Source: JAXHUK01 sp034189725 (GTDB taxonomy: Bacteria; Chloroflexota; Dehalococcoidia; SZUA-161). From it: a stretch of DNA of 9,610 nt. The stretch spans positions 1 to 9,610 of the forward strand of contig JAXHUK010000168.1 in assembly GCA_034189725.1 (NCBI GenBank). The letters run 5' to 3'. Under the pieces are notes generated by a model. The model saw only the letters and a program-made list of their open reading frames with translations, was not told the origin of the DNA and searched no databases. Positions 6,172 through 9,610 of this stretch are shown one piece after another. Each line of letters opens with the position of its first letter. Within the stretch, counting starts at the first letter, position 1. The position numbers and the translations under genes were made by a program.

Positions 6172-7104
6172 ATGACTGATATAGCCATTCGAATCGAGAA
6201 ACTCAGACGCGATTTCGACGCAGTTAAGGCTGTAGACGGCTTGTCCTTGGACGTGCCGGCGGGAATCATATTCGGATTCCTGGGACCGAATGGCTCTGGT
6301 AAGACAACCACAATCCATTTACTGCTAGGGCTGCTGGAACCGACGGATGGGCGTGCCGAGGTGCTTGGATTCGATACCAGAACGCAGGCGGACGAGATCC
6401 GCTCCCGCACAGGAGCCCTCCTTGAACATCCCGGCCTCTATGAGCAATTGCGCGTCGAGGACAACCTGGAGTTCTATGGACGAATCTGGCGAATACCCAC
6501 TGCCCAGCGTCAGACTCGCATCAAGGAACTGCTTGCTCAAATGGGGTTATGGGAGCGACGACATGATAAAGTCAGTACGTGGAGCCGCGGGATGAAACAG
6601 AAACTGGCTCTGGCACGGGCATTGATTCACCGTCCGCCCCTGGTATTCCTGGACGAACCCACCGCTGGTCTGGACGTTGTGGCTGCAACAGCATTACGCG
6701 ATGATTTAGCCGACCTTGCCGCCCGCGAAGGTGTAACCGTATTCTTAACCACGCATAACATGGCGGAGGCCGAGAAATTGTGCAGCCAGGTTGGCGTGAT
6801 CCGTCAAGGGAAGCTAATTGCACTCGGTAGTCCCGATGAGCTACGAGCACGGAGCGGAAGTCCTCAGGTTGAGATCACAGGAAGCGGTTTTACTGAGAAT
6901 ATACTGAATCTGTTGCGCGCACATCCAGAGGTAGCAACTGCTGAAATGCAAAACGAGCACCTGTCCATTCACCTGCGTCAAGAGACTGATGTTGCTCCAT
7001 TAGTCAGCCTGCTGGTGGGTGCCGGCGTTCAGGTAGAAGAGGTCCGTAAAGGTAAAGCCAGCCTGGAAGAGGTATTCCTGACGCTGATGGAGGAGGAAAG
7101 ATGA
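6172..7104 (+). CDS. ABC transporter ATP-binding protein (CcmA/DrrA/NatA class)
   Basis: The 310-residue nucleotide-binding subunit of an ABC-2 exporter shows Walker A GPNGSGKTT (38-46), signature WSRGMKQ (137-143, where the consensus is LSGGQ), Walker B LVFLDEP (157-163, catalytic E162), D-loop AGLD (165-168) and H-loop H195. The usual Q-loop glutamine appears to be replaced, reading LLEHPGLYE (83-91), which is common in this class. Residues 220-310 form the C-terminal extension typical of drug and lipid exporters. The ribosome site AAAAGGA (6159-6165) lies 6 bases before the ATG. It lies 21 bases after the lipoprotein gene and overlaps the permease start, so all three should form one transcript. 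It powers export at the inner face of the membrane. The substrate is not deducible. Confidence 0.95.
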   Translation: MTDIAIRIEKLRRDFDAVKAVDGLSLDVPAGIIFGFLGPNGSGKTTTIHLLLGLLEPTDGRAEVLGFDTRTQADEIRSRTGALLEHPGLYEQLRVEDNLEFYGRIWRIPTAQRQTRIKELLAQMGLWERRHDKVSTWSRGMKQKLALARALIHRPPLVFLDEPTAGLDVVAATALRDDLADLAAREGVTVFLTTHNMAEAEKLCSQVGVIRQGKLIALGSPDELRARSGSPQVEITGSGFTENILNLLRAHPEVATAEMQNEHLSIHLRQETDVAPLVSLLVGAGVQVEEVRKGKASLEEVFLTLMEEER

Positions 7105-7847
7105 TGAGCGACATTCGGACCGTGATGTGGAAGGAAAGGAAGGGACTATTCCGCCAGCAGGGCAGTCTAGTCAGGGTTTTATTGACCTTGCTGATTCCGA
7201 TGGCTGTTTTCGCCATCTGGACCCCCTGGCAAGAGGGGCGTGGCTGGCTGGAGAGTCCTTTCTCGCTCATCGTCAGCGTGTTTATCCCAATGCTGCTGGT
7301 AGGGATGATGATTCCCGAGTCATTCGCTGGAGAACGAGAACGCCATACTCTGGAGACGTTGTTGTCGAGCCGTTTGCCCGACCGGGCGATTCTGTTTGGC
7401 AAGATAGCCATGTCCGTCGGTTTAGCCTGGGGAATAACGCTTTTCGCACTCCTTCTGGCCTTGGTGACATTAAACATCGTCCACTGGGAAGGCCAGATTA
7501 TGTTTTATACGCCAACCATCGCTCTTGTCAATATAGCTCTGAGCTTCATATTGGCCAGCATTATGGCGTGCCTTGGTGTGCTGATCTCGCTGCGAGCGGC
7601 AACAGTACAGGGGGCACAGCAAACACTGATGTTCGCTACACTGATGCCTCTGACACTTCTGGGGGTTATAGTAACCGTAGTCCTTGGCAGCAATTCACAA
7701 TGGATAGAACGCTTTAAGGAGATAGTAGGGAGCATAGATTCGACACACCTCATTCTCATCGTTGGTGCCGTTCTGGTTGTGGCCTGCCTTGGATTGCTCT
7801 GGGCAGCGATGAATCGTTTCCAGCGAGCGCGGCTGATACTCAATTGA
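7101..7847 (+). CDS. ABC-2 type transporter permease
   Basis: This 248-residue protein has about six membrane segments (roughly 23-40, 53-72, 101-124, 137-161, 177-196, 216-235), the usual plan of an ABC-2 half-permease. The cytoplasmic coupling motif ESFAGERERHTLETLL (73-88) between segments 2 and 3 is the family hallmark and contacts the ATPase. The ATPase stop overlaps the start. Of two adjacent ATGs, 7101 is the longer reading and 7104 is better spaced (7 bases) from AGGAGG (7091-7096), differing by one residue. It should work as a dimer with the upstream ATPase to export a lipid, peptide or drug-like compound. No terminator follows, but the next gene has a 131-base leader with its own elements. 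Confidence 0.92.
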   Translation: MMSDIRTVMWKERKGLFRQQGSLVRVLLTLLIPMAVFAIWTPWQEGRGWLESPFSLIVSVFIPMLLVGMMIPESFAGERERHTLETLLSSRLPDRAILFGKIAMSVGLAWGITLFALLLALVTLNIVHWEGQIMFYTPTIALVNIALSFILASIMACLGVLISLRAATVQGAQQTLMFATLMPLTLLGVIVTVVLGSNSQWIERFKEIVGSIDSTHLILIVGAVLVVACLGLLWAAMNRFQRARLILN

Positions 7848-7906
7848 CACATAGTGGGCAAAATAAGATCGAATACTATGGAACAATCCAACCATTAAAA
7901 TCGTCG

Positions 7907-7938
7907 TTGACTGTAGAAGCCTGCCCGGGTTGATAACC
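7907..7938 (+). promoter_or_regulatory. Weak promoter candidate before the small lipoprotein gene
   Basis: TTGACT (7907-7912, 5 of 6 to -35) is followed by a poor -10, with GATAAC at 7932-7937 after 19 bases. If used, the start site falls in the palindrome at 7935-7946, which would suit an operator. Read-through from the permease gene is equally possible. Confidence 0.25.
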
Positions 7939-7964
7939 TCGAGGTTGAAGAACTCGCAACCTCG
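7935..7964. repeat. Three half-site palindrome AACCTCG / CGAGGTT / AACCTCG
   Basis: AACCTCGAGGTT (7935-7946) is a perfect 12-base palindrome. A further AACCTCG copy lies at 7958-7964. The middle CGAGGTT (7940-7946) can therefore pair with either flank. The downstream pairing gives a 7-bp hairpin with an 11-base loop ending 2 bases before the ribosome site AAGAAGG (7967-7973) of the next gene. It may be a protein-binding operator or a structure that affects translation. Confidence 0.5.
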
Positions 7965-7978
7965 GAAAGAAGGCAACT

Positions 7979-8383
7979 ATGAAGAAGTTACTATTTAGTC
8001 TGCTGGTTCTGGTATTATTTATTGGCTCTATTGGCTGCACCAACGAGAGCGATGTCATTATCAAACAGGCCACGGTTGACAGTATCGAGATCCTGCTGCT
8101 CGAATCGTTCCCGCTTCAGGTCAATGTTGTGGCACGAGGCAATTTACCCGATAGCTGCACAACCATACATGAGATCACCAGGGAGCGAGACGGTAACACA
8201 TTCCAGGTTACCATCACCACCACCCGCCCTGCGGACTTATCATGCGCTCAGGTGCTTGTACCATTCGAGGAAGTGATATCGCTGGACGTGCTGGGATTGC
8301 CGGCGGGCATCTACACTGTGAATGTAAACGGGGTGATTGACACCTTTGAATTCACGATGGACAATACACTAAACGAGCAGTAA
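7979..8383 (+). CDS. Small lipoprotein, unnamed family common in Chloroflexota-like genomes
   Basis: The 134-residue product starts with a lipoprotein signal (MKKLL, hydrophobic 4-15, SIGC with lipidated C20), so it should be exported and membrane-anchored. The mature part, about 105 residues after a short linker, reads as an all-beta domain: VDSIEILLLESFPLQVNVVA (33-52), GNLPDSC (54-60), FQVTITTTRPADLSC (75-89) and LPAGIYTVNVNGV (107-119). The only two mature cysteines besides the lipidated one, C60 and C89, could form a disulfide. I recall similar uncharacterised proteins from Chloroflexota but cannot name a family. The ribosome site AAGAAGG (7967-7973) lies 5 bases before the ATG. It follows the exporter genes and precedes another lipoprotein with a very similar signal (MKKLL...VGC), which suggests shared surface localisation. 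Function is unknown. Confidence 0.85.
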   Translation: MKKLLFSLLVLVLFIGSIGCTNESDVIIKQATVDSIEILLLESFPLQVNVVARGNLPDSCTTIHEITRERDGNTFQVTITTTRPADLSCAQVLVPFEEVISLDVLGLPAGIYTVNVNGVIDTFEFTMDNTLNEQ

Positions 8384-8487
8384 TCGAGCCAGCACCAACT
8401 GCAATTGAGATTGGTTCTAGAACAGGATAGTAGCATCCCACAAAAGCATGAAGCGCAGGTCATCCTCAAGAGGGATATGAAATCGGT

Positions 8488-8511
8488 CATCTGCCTGATT
8501 ACAAGCAGATG
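8488..8511. repeat. Perfect 7-bp inverted repeat with 10-base loop
   Basis: CATCTGC (8488-8494) pairs with GCAGATG (8505-8511), and two wobble pairs may extend the stem outward. It is followed by AAAAGG, not T's, so it is not a plus-strand terminator. It lies about 40 bases upstream of the broken secreted ORF and could be an operator or leader structure. Confidence 0.4.
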
Positions 8512-8528
8512 GTAAAAGGATAACCTTA

Positions 8529-8704
8529 AATACTAATAGAGGTGGCGCGATGAAAACAGCAAGGTTTGCACTAATCGCACTATTGGCAACGACGGTTTTA
8601 AGATTCGGCATCCGGCGTTTGCGGAGGGCACAGGTCGCGCGACGCTAGATTCTCCAAAAGCGTGCAATGTCTACCCAGACACTGCGTGAATACTAAAAAG
8701 GTGG
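8529..8704 (+). repeat. Duplicated translation leader AATACTAA-N(3-4)-GGTGG
   Basis: AATACTAA is followed by GGTGG after 4 bases at 8529-8545 and after 3 bases at 8689-8704. In both copies an ATGAAAA start follows, 4 bases downstream in the first and 9 in the second. The pair brackets the broken secreted ORF and suggests a local duplication of the ribosome-binding region. The match is short, so chance cannot be excluded. Confidence 0.35.
8550..8689 (+). pseudogene. Small secreted-protein ORF, apparently frameshifted
   Basis: ATG 8550 has a ribosome site AGAGGTGG (8538-8545). It opens with a convincing signal sequence, MKTARFALIALLATTVL, then turns into an Arg-rich tail (RFGIRRLRRAQVARR) and stops at residue 33 (TAG 8646-8648). 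In another frame, from about 8609, the sequence instead reads HPAFAEGTGRATLDSP and runs to TGA 8687-8689. That supplies the AFA signal-peptidase site expected right after such a hydrophobic stretch. A one-base loss or two-base gain near 8596-8608 would restore one frame of about 46 codons. This is either a decayed gene, a sequencing error or a chance resemblance. The mature part would be only about 20 residues, so even the repaired gene looks truncated. Strand and start are better supported than the product. Confidence 0.4.
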
Positions 8705-8713
8705 TAAAAGAGG

Positions 8714-9610
8714 ATGAAAAAGCTGCTATCCGGCCTGCTGATTATAGTATTGCTCGTCTCCACTGTGGGATGTAGCGAATGGATATCGCAGACACCCGAG
8801 CCTACTGTGACCCCCACACCTACCGAGGTAACGCCTGAACCAACGTCTACACCTGAACCTACGCCTGAACCCTTATATGAGGACGCCAGCGGATTGTTTA
8901 GTGTTCCCATACCTACAAACTGGACTGCGGAGCAGGCCGAAGGGTATGGCATCCTGACCAGCCCTGATGGAAACATGACAGCCTATGTGATTGCGGTTGA
9001 GGCAGCGAGTGTCGAAGAGGGTATGCGTATAGCATGGGGAATTATCGATCCCACGTTCGATCTCGAGCCGGATGAGGTTATACAGGAACCAGTCACAAAC
9101 GGTGCCGATGAGGCTGTCACCATCATTTACGACACCGGAGACGATAACGAGATCATCATCGCTGGCGGTTGGCTGTACCAGGGAATCGCGTACCTGGAGA
9201 TATTCCACAGCGATCTGGTCACATTCCAGAAGCGTGTATACCAGGTAACGGTCATCAACAGTGGCTACGATATCTATGCGCTGGAAGAGACCGACCTGAG
9301 CAATACTGAGCCGTTACCACTGAACGATGAGCTATTGGCAGAACTGGAAGCCTATATTGTCGAGGCTATGGAACGCTACGAGGTGCCAGGAGCAGCAGTT
9401 GCCATAGTTAAAGACGGCGAGATTGTCTATGCAAAAGGCTTTGGCGTGCGCGAAATGGGAGGTAACGATCCCGTCACGCCAGATACATTGATGCTAATCG
9501 GTTCGACCACCAAGACAATGACAACTATGCTCATGGCGCAGCTTGTCGATGATGGGATGATGGATTGGGATACTCCAGTCGTAGATATCATGCCCACGTT
9601 TACCGTTGCC
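8714..9610 (+). CDS. Lipoprotein serine hydrolase, beta-lactamase (class C/PBP-like) family, 3' end cut by window edge
   Basis: The frame is open for 299 residues to the last base, so the C-terminal part is missing. Residues 1-20 are a lipoprotein signal with lipidated C20 (TVGC). Residues 27-53 are a Pro/Thr/Glu-rich linker of repeated TPEP-like units, which would hold the protein off the membrane. Residues 55-190 form an extra domain (FSVPIPTNWTAEQ at 62-74) resembling PsbP/DUF1795-like domains. From about 203 the beta-lactamase fold begins: VPGAAVAIVKDGEIVYAKGFG (224-244) and the nucleophile motif S264-T-T-K267. The second and third active-site motifs lie beyond the window. Such proteins are esterases, peptidases or beta-lactam-binding enzymes acting on cell-wall or small-molecule substrates outside the cell; which one applies is not decided here. 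Leader GGTGG (8700-8704) lies 9 bases before the ATG. Confidence 0.92.
   Translation, partial: MKKLLSGLLIIVLLVSTVGCSEWISQTPEPTVTPTPTEVTPEPTSTPEPTPEPLYEDASGLFSVPIPTNWTAEQAEGYGILTSPDGNMTAYVIAVEAASVEEGMRIAWGIIDPTFDLEPDEVIQEPVTNGADEAVTIIYDTGDDNEIIIAGGWLYQGIAYLEIFHSDLVTFQKRVYQVTVINSGYDIYALEETDLSNTEPLPLNDELLAELEAYIVEAMERYEVPGAAVAIVKDGEIVYAKGFGVREMGGNDPVTPDTLMLIGSTTKTMTTMLMAQLVDDGMMDWDTPVVDIMPTFTVA

Larger units (their letters stand above)
8384..8713. other. Gap between the two lipoprotein genes
   Basis: These 330 bases contain no intact gene of normal size. They hold a 10-base palindrome GTTCTAGAAC (8414-8423), a 7-bp hairpin (8488-8511), a short frame-broken secreted ORF (8550-8689) and a repeated leader motif AATACTAA-N(3-4)-GGTGG (8529-8545 and 8689-8704). 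No intrinsic terminator with a T-run was found. Confidence 0.6.

Noticed and set aside
7127..7717. 196-residue plus-strand frame inside the permease gene
   Set aside because: Shadow of the ABC-2 permease, whose frame has coherent membrane segments and the family coupling motif.
8414..8423. 10-base palindrome GTTCTAGAAC
   Set aside because: Palindromes of this length can occur by chance in a window this size, and no second copy or promoter context was found.
8417..8611. 64-residue minus-strand frame in the gap before the serine hydrolase
   Set aside because: No ribosome site seen, antisense to the small secreted ORF, no recognisable motif.
1..9610. CRISPR array, tRNA/rRNA genes, insertion sequences, phage genes
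   Set aside because: No regularly spaced direct repeats, cloverleaf-like segments, transposase-like products or long terminal inverted repeats were seen by eye.

Overview
The window looks like a bacterial, probably Chloroflexota (Dehalococcoidia or Anaerolineae-like), contig of middling GC content. This placement is an inference. It rests on three lipoproteins with clean lipoboxes, a serine-hydrolase lipoprotein with a Pro/Thr/Glu linker, a DUF4342 protein, a DUF4389-like membrane segment and a bacterial ComB. No rRNA, tRNA, CRISPR array, transposase or phage gene was seen.

Left part (1-3043): four unrelated single genes. A DUF89/ARMT1-like metal-dependent phosphatase runs off the left edge on the minus strand. 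A plus-strand gene follows that joins a DUF4389-like membrane segment to a NucS-like PD-(D/E)XK nuclease domain carrying QxK instead of ExK. Next are comB (2-phosphosulfolactate phosphatase, minus) and a small DUF4342 protein (plus). An intrinsic terminator and a well-formed promoter lie in front of the nuclease fusion, which places its start at 1111 and not at the upstream ATG.

Right part (3118-9610): an apparent cell-envelope response module. On the minus strand an HPK7-type sensor kinase and a NarL/LuxR-type response regulator overlap by ATGA. Divergently, across a 361-base intergenic region with a strong hairpin, runs a plus-strand series. It comprises a DUF2807 lipoprotein with eight SGA-centred coils, an ABC ATPase and an ABC-2 permease (overlapping), a small lipoprotein of an unnamed family, a short broken secreted ORF, and a lipoprotein serine hydrolase (beta-lactamase family) cut by the right edge. 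The first three plus-strand genes are tightly packed. The last genes have their own leaders with palindromic or hairpin elements.

Working model (inference): the kinase senses an envelope condition, the regulator controls the divergent genes, the ABC-2 exporter moves a lipid or drug-like compound, and the surface lipoproteins act outside the membrane. This recalls LiaFSR- or NatKR-type architecture, but the substrate cannot be read from sequence. The most unusual single gene is the membrane-anchored NucS-like fusion at 1111-1794.
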